From positions 1 to 9,416 of the forward strand of contig JACQFG010000078.1 in NCBI GenBank assembly GCA_016200155.1: a DNA stretch of 9,416 nucleotides. The letters run 5' to 3'. Of this stretch, positions 1 through 6,447 are shown piece after piece (position 1 is the first letter of the stretch; each line of letters opens with the position of its first letter). The DNA comes from Planctomycetota bacterium (lineage in GTDB: Bacteria > Planctomycetota > Planctomycetia > Gemmatales > Gemmataceae). The notes beneath the pieces are model-generated. The model searched no databases. It was not told where the DNA came from and saw nothing but the letters and a program-made list of their open reading frames with translations. Position numbers and translations under genes: made by a program.

Positions 1-75
1 GAACGCGGCTACGACACTGCTCAGGGACTTATGAAATGGCCATCTAGCTTGCGCTGCGGGCTTGTGAAGTTCGTT

Positions 76-1416
76 CTACGGCGTCACGTTGAAGGTTGCC
101 GCGCGCGTTCCCAGGCGGTCCGGACCGGCCGCGTTCAGGACGCCGAGTGCAGTGCGCGACGAGAACACATTCCACGCCATCTCGAAGTTGAAGAACGTCT
201 GGCCCATGTACCGCGCCAGCGCCTCGGCCGGCTTTTCCTGCAGGACCAGCACGTCGCCGGGCCGGATCACGATGCGTTCCTGCGGATAGCGCATGGCCGC
301 ACGCAGGTCGACGGCGATCGGCACCTGGCCGCGCCCCGGAATGCGGCGCACGACGATCAGCAAGCTTGGCGACGGATTGCCCAGGCCCGGAGCGATCAGC
401 GTGCCCGACAGGTTGCTGCCGCCGAAAGCGCCGTTGTAAAGCGGCCCGCGCACCATCGTGATCGCTTCGAGCACGTCCAGGTCGTGATCGCGCGGCAGCA
501 TGTGCTTGCCCGGCGGCAACAGGCCGGCCGTGAAGAACACCTGCTCGTCACGCGCCTCCAGGAAGACCACGTCCCCCGTCCGCAGCACCACGTCGTCCTT
601 GCCGAACGGCATCGGCGATCCGAACGGCTGCCGCAGCGGAATGCGCAGCGTCTCGCCGACGGCCGTGGCGGGTTTCGCCTTGCCGACCTGAGGTTTGTTC
701 ATGCTGTCGCGATGGATGATGACTTCGTTGTAGGCGTCGAGATCGGGCAAGCCGCCGGTGCGCGCCAGGGCGTGCAGCACGTCGTTCTGGTACGCGGGCA
801 ATTCGACGACGTGGCCGGTGTTGCGTTTGCTCGTCGGCACCGGGCCGTCCTGGCCTGCCTGGAAGCCTGTCGCTTCCTGGCGGAACACCAGCACGCGGAA
901 CTGGCGCGGATGCACCAGCGTAACGATGAGCTTTTCGCGCGGCCCCTGTTCGAGCTGCAAGGTCTCATAGTGCTTCTTGATGGCTGCACGGGCGCCTTCG
1001 ATGGTCAAGCCCTTGACCGAAAGCGGCGGAACGCCCGGAAGCGTAATCTTGCCGTCCTCTTGCACGGTGATCGGATGCCCCCACCCCGGCGGCAGGCGAT
1101 TCTGCTCCCGGCCCTGCAACGAGGGCGCGCCGGGAGCAGGCGGCGAAACCTGATCCGAAATGAAGTCGCGCGCCGAGATGCCGATCACGTCGCCCGCATC
1201 GAGCAGGTAGGCGTCGGCCGGCGCTTGCTGCAGCGCCGTCAGCGGGATCGTTTGATAGTCGCACCTCGACGGACCGAGCAGCTCCGGCGGCAACAAGCGC
1301 ACCGGGATGCCGTCCGCGACCGGGTTCGTCAACGCCGTGCAGCCGCCGGACAGGGCGCACGCCAGCATCAGCCCGGCGATCGGCAACCAGCGCACGCTTT
1401 GTTTGAGTCTTGCCAT
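76..1416 (-). CDS. Wza-type polysaccharide export lipoprotein (Poly_export/SLBB)
   Basis: Predicted outer-membrane or periplasmic polysaccharide export lipoprotein, 446 residues. The N-terminus is a lipoprotein signal peptide: basic start, hydrophobic residues 11-22, then LSGGC with the lipidated Cys at about residue 26. A polysaccharide export (Poly_export) domain follows at about 68-170, with the typical DAYLLDAGDVIGI opening (68-80) and an ITVQEDGKITLPG strand pair (116-128). Two SLBB-like segments follow, at about 175-240 (ending ARTGGLPDLDAYNEVIIHRD) and about 293-330 (FFTAGLLPPGKHMLPRDHDL). A third GDVVFLE/GDVLVLQE motif type occurs at 281 and 387. Family members form the channel through which capsule or exopolysaccharide leaves the cell. 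The start is placed at the ATG one base after the stop of the upstream lipoprotein; an AAGGA lies 5 nt before it. The pair is probably one operon. No Wzc kinase or glycosyltransferase is visible in the window, so the polymer is unknown. Confidence 0.88.
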   Translation of the reverse strand: MARLKQSVRWLPIAGLMLACALSGGCTALTNPVADGIPVRLLPPELLGPSRCDYQTIPLTALQQAPADAYLLDAGDVIGISARDFISDQVSPPAPGAPSLQGREQNRLPPGWGHPITVQEDGKITLPGVPPLSVKGLTIEGARAAIKKHYETLQLEQGPREKLIVTLVHPRQFRVLVFRQEATGFQAGQDGPVPTSKRNTGHVVELPAYQNDVLHALARTGGLPDLDAYNEVIIHRDSMNKPQVGKAKPATAVGETLRIPLRQPFGSPMPFGKDDVVLRTGDVVFLEARDEQVFFTAGLLPPGKHMLPRDHDLDVLEAITMVRGPLYNGAFGGSNLSGTLIAPGLGNPSPSLLIVVRRIPGRGQVPIAVDLRAAMRYPQERIVIRPGDVLVLQEKPAEALARYMGQTFFNFEMAWNVFSSRTALGVLNAAGPDRLGTRAATFNVTP

Positions 1417-1417
1417 G

Positions 1418-2263
1418 TCAATCCTTCGCCTCCGCCGGCGTGACTGAGGTGATGCGGATTCTCGTCGGCACGTATGGATTTTCCCGCGGCGCCGGCGCGA
1501 CCTGGATCCCGGTGATGCGAGCCTTCAGCGTCGTTGCCGCCTCGTCTGGCGCAGCCTGGATCTGCGTGATCTTCAAGCGCATCGGCGGCTCCAGTGCCGG
1601 CGGCGCGATCGGCTCGCGCGCAATCGGCACGTCGCCCATCGGCATCGGCGCGGGCTCCACGACTTCCGGCGCCGGCGCTTGGAATCCCAGTTTCAACTCA
1701 CTGGGCTCGGATGCCTCGCTGGGCTCCAATGGCTGGAAGCGCGGCAGCGTCGTCAGGATCGGGCTCATCGTTGCCTTGGGCTGGTCCGATTTCTTGGACT
1801 GCGCGTGCAGCATCGGCTCCTCGTTCGACGCGTCGGAAGCAAAACCCGACGGGCCCGTGACCCACCGGCGCGCGCCCGTCTCTTTTGCCACGTGCGCGCC
1901 GTGCCGATATCCCGCGAACCAGTTCTCGATCGCCAGGAAACCTTGCGGATTCTGATAACGCAAATGGCGATACCGCAGCGGCGCTATCAAGGGAGGTTCG
2001 CCGTCGCCGCCGCGGAAGACGTAATCGGCATACCCGTCCTTAAAGCCGCTGGCGTAGTCGTCGGAGCGATTGCAATAAGTTTGGGTGCCGGAAATCTGAC
2101 GCCACGCCTCGTCGGCCCAGCGGCGGTTGCGGGCATTCTCGCGATGCGTCTCGATCGGTGTCGTGACGGCCAGGCACAGATTGCGATGGGCGTCCTGGAT
2201 GAGCGCGCAGCCCGGGCACAGAATGCTCACGCCGAGCAGCGCCAATGTGTGCAAGCGCCTCAT
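1418..2263 (-). CDS. Small lipoprotein with Pro-rich and repeated C-terminus, planctomycete type
   Basis: Predicted secreted lipoprotein of 281 residues and unknown function. The signal peptide (1-18) ends in ILCPGC, with Cys19 as the likely lipidation site; the lipobox is not ideal because Cys-Pro-Gly precedes it. Residues 45-135 form the conserved-looking core: a Trp/Tyr/Gly-rich stretch with YASGFKDGYADYVFRGGDGE (70-89) and WFAGYRHGAHVAKE (115-128), which I recognise as a style common next to export genes in planctomycetes, though I cannot name a Pfam family. Residues 170-225 are Pro/Glu-rich and probably disordered. The tail carries three related short units: RLKITQIQAAP (229-239), KARITGIQVAP (247-257) and TRIRITSVTPAEA (267-279). 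It is one base upstream of the polysaccharide export gene (TGA, one base, ATG), so co-translation is likely and a structural or accessory role in polymer export is an inference. The start is the ATG directly ahead of the signal peptide. Confidence 0.8.
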   Translation of the reverse strand: MRRLHTLALLGVSILCPGCALIQDAHRNLCLAVTTPIETHRENARNRRWADEAWRQISGTQTYCNRSDDYASGFKDGYADYVFRGGDGEPPLIAPLRYRHLRYQNPQGFLAIENWFAGYRHGAHVAKETGARRWVTGPSGFASDASNEEPMLHAQSKKSDQPKATMSPILTTLPRFQPLEPSEASEPSELKLGFQAPAPEVVEPAPMPMGDVPIAREPIAPPALEPPMRLKITQIQAAPDEAATTLKARITGIQVAPAPRENPYVPTRIRITSVTPAEAKD

Positions 2264-2570
2264 GCAGAGTGCCCTTTGCCATCCGGAGCGTTAGCCGGCA
2301 CGGGCCGAGTTCGACGGACGACCCGATTTGCCAGCTTTTCGCAGTTGTCGGAAATACGCAGATTGAGGGGGAGGAGATACCTGCAATCGAAAATTTTGTC
2401 AAGTGCGACATCCCGTCATTTGGAACAAACGGGTGTGCCTGCGGAATCCGGCTGCAGTGCCTGCCTCGACGGGTGGGGGTGTGTGCATTACTTGCAGGCG
2501 CTAGGCAACTCATTTTGACAAGGGTGTGCATGGTCGTGCGTGTGTGCAAAACTTGCAGGCGCAAGGCAAC
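2264..2570. other. Intergenic region between eutBC and the lipoprotein gene
   Basis: A 307-base gap. Its right part (2479-2570) is one and a half copies of the 61-bp tandem repeat. Its middle holds the candidate promoter at 2374-2402. A weak CCCGT...ACGGG pairing at 2411-2432 could form a small hairpin, but it has no U-tract and I do not call it a terminator. I see no small gene, tRNA or riboswitch here. Open frames crossing it are short and lack coding character. Confidence 0.6.
2374..2402 (-). promoter_or_regulatory. Possible sigma70-like promoter for the lipoprotein/export operon
   Basis: On the minus strand a perfect TTGACA (2402-2397) is followed after exactly 17 bases by TATCTC (2379-2374), about 110 bases upstream of the lipoprotein ATG. 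The -35 matches the consensus; the -10 matches at only three of six positions. The surrounding DNA (2380-2400) is AT-rich compared with the rest of the window, which supports a promoter. Planctomycete promoters are poorly defined, so this is only a candidate. Confidence 0.3.
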
Positions 2571-2639
2571 TCATTTTGACAAGGGTGTGCATGGTCGTGC
2601 GTGTGTGCAAAACTTGCAGGCGCAAGGCAACTCATTTTG
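2479..2639. repeat. 61-bp tandem repeat, about 2.6 copies, overlapping the 3' end of eutBC
   Basis: Copies start at 2479, 2540 and 2601 (period 61) with GTGTGTGC. Copies two and three are identical over their shared 39 bases. Copy one differs from copy two at three positions (TT for AA, and T for A), and the third copy stops after CTCATTTTG at 2639. Each unit contains CTTGC-AGGC-GCAAG, a small perfect hairpin in the two identical copies and imperfect in the first. Because 61 is not a multiple of three, the reading frame changes in each copy, so this is DNA-level repetition and not a protein repeat. On the minus strand the third copy, running into the second, encodes the last 22 residues and the stop of eutBC. 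No unique spacers separate the copies, so it is not a CRISPR array. Confidence 0.9.
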
Positions 2640-4766
2640 GTGACCGACGCGGTCGACGATGACGCCGCCGGCCTCGGCGGGGGGGAGGCCGCCGGAATAG
2701 ATGTTGGAGATCACGGTGTATTCGAAGCGAATCGCCGGGTTGCCACTGAACCGCGCCGCGTCTTGTTGTGCGGCGTCGTCGAGCCGATAGACGAGGTATG
2801 CCGACAGGCTGCGCGACGCGAGGGCATCGCCGCCGGGGCGTTCGCCGATCAGGTAGACGACGACATCGCATTGCAGCCGATCTGCGAGCGGCTCGGCGAG
2901 CTTGACGCGGCCATAGCGAGCGATGATCGGCTGCCCCGTCGTGTAGCCGTGCCCCGCGAAGCCGTCCATCAGCACCGGCAGCAGGTCGCGCAGGTTGTGA
3001 TGCACCGCTTCGGCGCTCAGGCCGTCCGAGACGACGATCTGCACCTGGCGATTCTCGGCAACCAGCCACGCACGGCTCTGGGCCGACAGCCGGGCGCCGA
3101 GATTGGGCGAGCCGAGATGGGCGTCCTTGCTGCTGGCCTCGGTCGTCACGACGCGGAACGGCGCGAGCTGCTGAAGTTCGTCGATGCGCAGCTCCGCGTG
3201 AATCGCTGCGCGGCCGACGCCCTGGTTCAGTCGCGTCAGGCGCGCCACGTCATTGGCAGGGCGCGGGCCGGCGCTGGCGGTGCCGTACAGCGCCGGAGTG
3301 GCGGCCAGCAGGTCCTGATACTCGGCGTCCGATTCGCAGAACTGCCGCGGGTCGCCCCAGCGCGGGCCGCGCGCCACGTTGCCCTGTGCGTCCAGCGCGA
3401 AGATGCCGCGCGCCAGGCCCCACTCGAGGAACGCCGGCGCGGGCCGACGTCCGTGCACCTCGCGCAGCGTCTGGTCGTCGTGGGCGCTGGTGTCGAAATA
3501 GGCCAGCATGCGATCGGTGTTGAGGCCGACGTCCATGAAATAATTCGCTCCCGCTGCCGTGACAAGCTGCGTCGCGATCTGCTGGCCTTCCAGCGTGATG
3601 TTCGAGTGCAGGGTGTAGCAGGGGGCCATTCCCATGGGCAGCCCGAGCAGCTTGCCCATGAAGTGATCCTGCAGGTTCGCGACGATCATCTCGTAACTGT
3701 CGAGATGCGTCTCCGGCCCGATGAACCCGGTGACGTTGTTGACCATGAACGGATCGTAACGCCGGGCCAGGCCGTAGCAGAGCGCCTCGGTCGTCGCCAT
3801 GTCGATGCCGTTGTGCGTGCCGTAGCTGAACTCGCTCCCCTGGCCCGTCTCGAAATACATGAATTGCTCGGTAACGTCCTTGAGCGGCCCCTTCTCGGCC
3901 ATCGTGTGATAGCCGCGATCGAGCAGATCGACGGTGATGTCGAATTCGTTGTTGGTCTTGTCGGTTCCGGCGAGACTCTGGAAAAGGATTTCGACCGGAA
4001 CGCCGTTTTCGAGGCAGGCGAGCTGCGTCTTGATGTGGGCGAGGACGCAGATCTGCGTCGGAGCGCCGGTGCGTCGGCGCAGCTTGTCGATGTGGCGCAG
4101 AATGCGGGAGATGTTGTCCACGGTGTCGACGGCCGGGTTGACGCCGATGAGGGCATCGCCGCCGCCGAGCGCCAGGCTCCAGTAGATGAGCAGCGTGATG
4201 CCGCGCAGATCGTCGGTCGGATGGTTCGGCTGGCAGCGCGAGGCGAGCGTGCCGGGAATGCCGAGCGGCGTGCGGGCCTTCGTCGGCTTGCTGATTTTTC
4301 GGGCGATGAAGATCAGCTCGTGAACATCGCACAACTTCGCCAGTGCGGCAGCCATCACGCCGGTCAGTCCGCGGCCGAGACGCTGAACCTCGAACCCGTC
4401 GGCATTCAGTAAACGATCCTTCAACTGGCCAAGCGTCATGTCGGCGACGTCCGCAAACGCCTGGCGGTCGATGTCGTAGTTGACGATCATCACGGAATCG
4501 ATTTTGCCGGCGTTGTCGGTGAGCGGATGATCGTAAAGGTGCTGCAATGTCAGGCCCGACAAGATCGCGCGGGCGACCTCGCGCTCCGTCTCGTTCGCCG
4601 TCGACAGCCCGGCATTCCGATCGCCGGCCTTGCTGCAATCGGCCGCGCCGAGCAACCGCTTCAAGCCGTCAAAGCGGAAGTCGTGATCGAAGCAGCGGCG
4701 CGTGTAAACCTGATCGGGCCTTGGCTCGGGAACGACGATGTCGATCAGCGGCGTGAGAGTTTTCAC
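2571..4766 (-). CDS. eutBC: Ethanolamine ammonia-lyase, EutB-EutC fusion
   Basis: Adenosylcobalamin-dependent lyase that in known members splits ethanolamine into acetaldehyde and ammonia. One 731-residue ORF contains both subunits. The EutB part is about residues 20-477: LGIPGTLASRCQPNHPTDD (168-186, holding Arg177 and Gln179), LIGVNP (206-211, Asn210), YFETGQGSEFS (304-314, Glu306), DPFMVNNVTGFIGPE (338-352), DHFMGKLLGLPMG (367-379), ending at GDPRQF as E. coli EutB ends at GDPSLFF. A linker of about 30 residues leads to the EutC part (about 506-709): NQGVGRA, VVSDGLSAEAV (578-588), RYGRVKL (617-623), LIGERPG (639-645), VISNIYSGGLPPAEAG (685-700). The position I align with E. coli Asp362 is Ala381 (GMAPC instead of GCDCC). 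The last 22 residues come from the 61-bp repeat and replace the usual EutC tail. The GTG start overlaps the eutA stop by 4 nt and has GGAG 7 nt upstream, so translation is coupled. Substrate identity is less certain than the family. Confidence 0.93.
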   Translation of the reverse strand: MKTLTPLIDIVVPEPRPDQVYTRRCFDHDFRFDGLKRLLGAADCSKAGDRNAGLSTANETEREVARAILSGLTLQHLYDHPLTDNAGKIDSVMIVNYDIDRQAFADVADMTLGQLKDRLLNADGFEVQRLGRGLTGVMAAALAKLCDVHELIFIARKISKPTKARTPLGIPGTLASRCQPNHPTDDLRGITLLIYWSLALGGGDALIGVNPAVDTVDNISRILRHIDKLRRRTGAPTQICVLAHIKTQLACLENGVPVEILFQSLAGTDKTNNEFDITVDLLDRGYHTMAEKGPLKDVTEQFMYFETGQGSEFSYGTHNGIDMATTEALCYGLARRYDPFMVNNVTGFIGPETHLDSYEMIVANLQDHFMGKLLGLPMGMAPCYTLHSNITLEGQQIATQLVTAAGANYFMDVGLNTDRMLAYFDTSAHDDQTLREVHGRRPAPAFLEWGLARGIFALDAQGNVARGPRWGDPRQFCESDAEYQDLLAATPALYGTASAGPRPANDVARLTRLNQGVGRAAIHAELRIDELQQLAPFRVVTTEASSKDAHLGSPNLGARLSAQSRAWLVAENRQVQIVVSDGLSAEAVHHNLRDLLPVLMDGFAGHGYTTGQPIIARYGRVKLAEPLADRLQCDVVVYLIGERPGGDALASRSLSAYLVYRLDDAAQQDAARFSGNPAIRFEYTVISNIYSGGLPPAEAGGVIVDRVGHQNELPCACKFCTHARPCTPLSK

Positions 4767-6196
4767 GGCGTCTCTCCAGCGGGACGGAAGCCATGGAACG
4801 ATACCGGCACGACCTGATCGCGCAGTGTGCCGATCTGCACGTACTGGGCATCGCGCGCCGGCACTTCATCGATGACGAGCACCTTGAGTGGCAGCTTTCC
4901 CCAGCAGGTCACATACTGCCCCAGTACCTTGCCCAGGTTTTCTTCAACTAACAATACCAGCGGATGCGTCGCCGGGAAAGCGATTTGCTGCAGAATCCGA
5001 GCGATCCGTCGTCCGAACTCAGCGACGACTACGGCCTCTTTGCTGCCGATGCGAATCTGCACGCAGCCGCCACGGCTGCTTTGCTGGATCAGCAGGAGCA
5101 CATCGTGAATGTGCGCGTCGCTGGACTGAGCGGTAAGCGCTCCCAGGATCGGCATGTCGGCGAGCGGCAAGAGGTGCGGTGAGCCGAGGAACAGCGTGCT
5201 GCCGGACACCTCGGTCGCGTGCCGCAACAGTCCGTACACGGTAGCGCGGCCGCCGGAGCCGGGGCGAAAGCGGCGCAGTGACTCGGCCCACACCGGCGCC
5301 GCCGCGATGCGCTGGGCCAGATCGATGCCGAGATCGCCGTAGTGCGTCGTCGCCGGCCACGGTTCGCCCTGCAGATGACGGTAGATCAGCTCGCCGACGC
5401 CCCCGGAGAATGTAACGGCGCTGTCGAGAATATCCATCGCCATGTCGAACCGCACTTGCTCCAGGCGCTGGACGGCAGGGATTTCCAGGAGTGTGCGATC
5501 GCCGCTGCAGACCGCTTCGAGCAATCGGACGTTGAGCGTGAGGAACGCGTCCACGTCGGCGGCGCTGAGATCGTCGCCGGGCCCTTTGCCGATGCCCAGA
5601 TGGACGAAGAGTTCCCGCGCATACGTTGACAGCTTCACGATGCGATACGTGCCTGGCACAACCTGGACGTGGCGAGCGCCGACGAACAGACAGCCGGTGC
5701 GCGACACCTGGCGATCGCGGCCCAGAGCGATGTTGGTCGTGCCGCCGCCGATGTCGAGATTGAGGACGAATGCTTCGGGATGCCGGCGCGACAAGTCGGC
5801 ACAGCTTCCCATGAACGCGAGCCAGGATTCGAGACACGGATCGTCCGCCGTCGCGATCAGGGCGTCGCCGAGCCGGCTGCGGATCAGCCGCACGAGCGCC
5901 GCGGCGTTGTCCTTCTGGGCGGTGAGTCCGGTCAGCAACGCGCCGCCGCCGAACAGTTCGCGCGCCTGCACTTTGCCGGCGCGAAGCCAGCCATCGAGGA
6001 GACGTTCAACGGCCTCCACATCCAGGCGGTCATTCGCATCGATCGGCGTGAACACCATCTCGGAGCGGAAGATCTCTTCCTGCTCGTCGAGATCGACGCG
6101 CCCGGTCGCCGTGCGGCGCAACAGCGCGGCGGCGATCACCGCGCTGCTGGTGGTCGTGCCAAAGTCGAGGCCGATCAGTTTGACGAGTTCCGGCAT
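4763..6196 (-). CDS. eutA: Ethanolamine ammonia-lyase reactivating factor EutA
   Basis: ATP-dependent chaperone-like reactivase that releases damaged cobalamin from ethanolamine ammonia-lyase so that intact coenzyme can rebind. The 477-residue protein has the actin/Hsp70-type ATPase fold: phosphate-1 loop GLDFGTTTS (9-17), phosphate-2 loop NLDIGGGTTNIAL (146-158) and adenosine motif FSGGVGELIY (263-272). The C-terminus has the EutA-style YVQIGTLRDQVVPVSFHGF (452-470). Its stop overlaps the start of eutBC by 4 nt, the expected partner. I use the ATG at 6196. An in-frame ATG at 6232 would add 12 residues, but these are encoded by the intergenic repeat (6209-6239) and resemble nothing in the family. 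No good Shine-Dalgarno sequence precedes 6196; the 12-base leader is AT-rich. The gene has no detectable promoter of its own outside the repeat, so it may be read from a promoter in the repeat's central loop or by read-through from the gene upstream. Confidence 0.92.
   Translation of the reverse strand: MPELVKLIGLDFGTTTSSAVIAAALLRRTATGRVDLDEQEEIFRSEMVFTPIDANDRLDVEAVERLLDGWLRAGKVQARELFGGGALLTGLTAQKDNAAALVRLIRSRLGDALIATADDPCLESWLAFMGSCADLSRRHPEAFVLNLDIGGGTTNIALGRDRQVSRTGCLFVGARHVQVVPGTYRIVKLSTYARELFVHLGIGKGPGDDLSAADVDAFLTLNVRLLEAVCSGDRTLLEIPAVQRLEQVRFDMAMDILDSAVTFSGGVGELIYRHLQGEPWPATTHYGDLGIDLAQRIAAAPVWAESLRRFRPGSGGRATVYGLLRHATEVSGSTLFLGSPHLLPLADMPILGALTAQSSDAHIHDVLLLIQQSSRGGCVQIRIGSKEAVVVAEFGRRIARILQQIAFPATHPLVLLVEENLGKVLGQYVTCWGKLPLKVLVIDEVPARDAQYVQIGTLRDQVVPVSFHGFRPAGETP
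4772..4777 (-). promoter_or_regulatory. Ribosome binding site fixing the GTG start of eutBC
   Basis: GGAGAG on the minus strand, inside the 3' end of eutA. GGAG lies 7 nt before the GTG codon at 4766-4764. It supports the non-ATG start and a 4-base GTGA overlap with the eutA stop. Confidence 0.7.
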
Positions 6197-6208
6197 GAAA
6201 GGAATACA

Positions 6209-6447
6209 TCCACGAAGGGCCACGAAGATCACGAAGGGGTTAACCCGGAAATTTAACCACGGATTGCACGGATGGGCACGGATAGGAATTCAATGGAGAG
6301 AATTAGCCTTCCGCTAAGTGAAAACGCCCTGTCGAATCCAATATTTGGGCCCGCTAGACTTAACTCCTTGTGTTTCTGACCTATCCGTGTTATCCGTGAA
6401 ATCCGTGGTTTTTTGTCCCCTTCGTGTTCTTCGTGGCCCTTCGTGGA
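6209..6447. repeat. Nested inverted-repeat element of CACGAAG/CACGGAT units
   Basis: A 239-bp element built as two nested inverted repeats. Outer arms 6209-6239 and 6417-6447 are 31 bp with one mismatch and consist of three CACGAAG-type units. Inner arms 6255-6286 and 6380-6410 are 31-32 bp with one length difference and a few mismatches, and consist of three CACGGAT-type units. The central loop, 6287-6379 (93 bases), is less GC-rich and has no coding signal. Read on the minus strand the element begins immediately after the TAA of the FG-GAP gene and ends 12 bases before the eutA ATG, so it fills the whole intergenic gap. The transcript could fold into a long hairpin with a large loop. It has no transposase. 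A dispersed non-autonomous palindromic repeat is the most likely explanation. Structure is read directly; mobility is inferred. Confidence 0.9.

Noticed and set aside
1..75. Further gene or terminator after the export gene
   Set aside because: Only 75 bases remain; no stem with U-tract, no coding signal and no convincing start is visible.
31..1443. 470-codon open frame on the plus strand opposite the export gene
   Set aside because: It is Arg/His/Gln-rich without any domain, antisense to a gene with signal peptide and Poly_export/SLBB motifs; GC-rich third positions keep the opposite frame open.
2515..2581. TTGACA boxes on the plus strand in the 61-bp repeats
   Set aside because: No -10-like sequence follows at the right distance, and no plus-strand gene lies downstream.
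2479..2639. CRISPR-like array
   Set aside because: Units are contiguous with a 61-base period and no unique spacers; no cas genes nearby.
2601..4412. 603-codon open frame on the plus strand opposite eutBC
   Set aside because: It starts in the 61-bp repeat and mirrors eutBC in frame; no recognisable motif. The same applies to the long plus-strand frame at 6628-7905 opposite the FG-GAP gene.
6197..6232. Upstream ATG at 6232 as the start of eutA
   Set aside because: The extra 12 residues are encoded by the repeat arm and the conserved ATPase motif starts soon after the ATG at 6196.
6209..6447. Insertion sequence or transposon with terminal inverted repeats
   Set aside because: The interior is only 93 bases with no transposase frame; target-site duplications are not evident.
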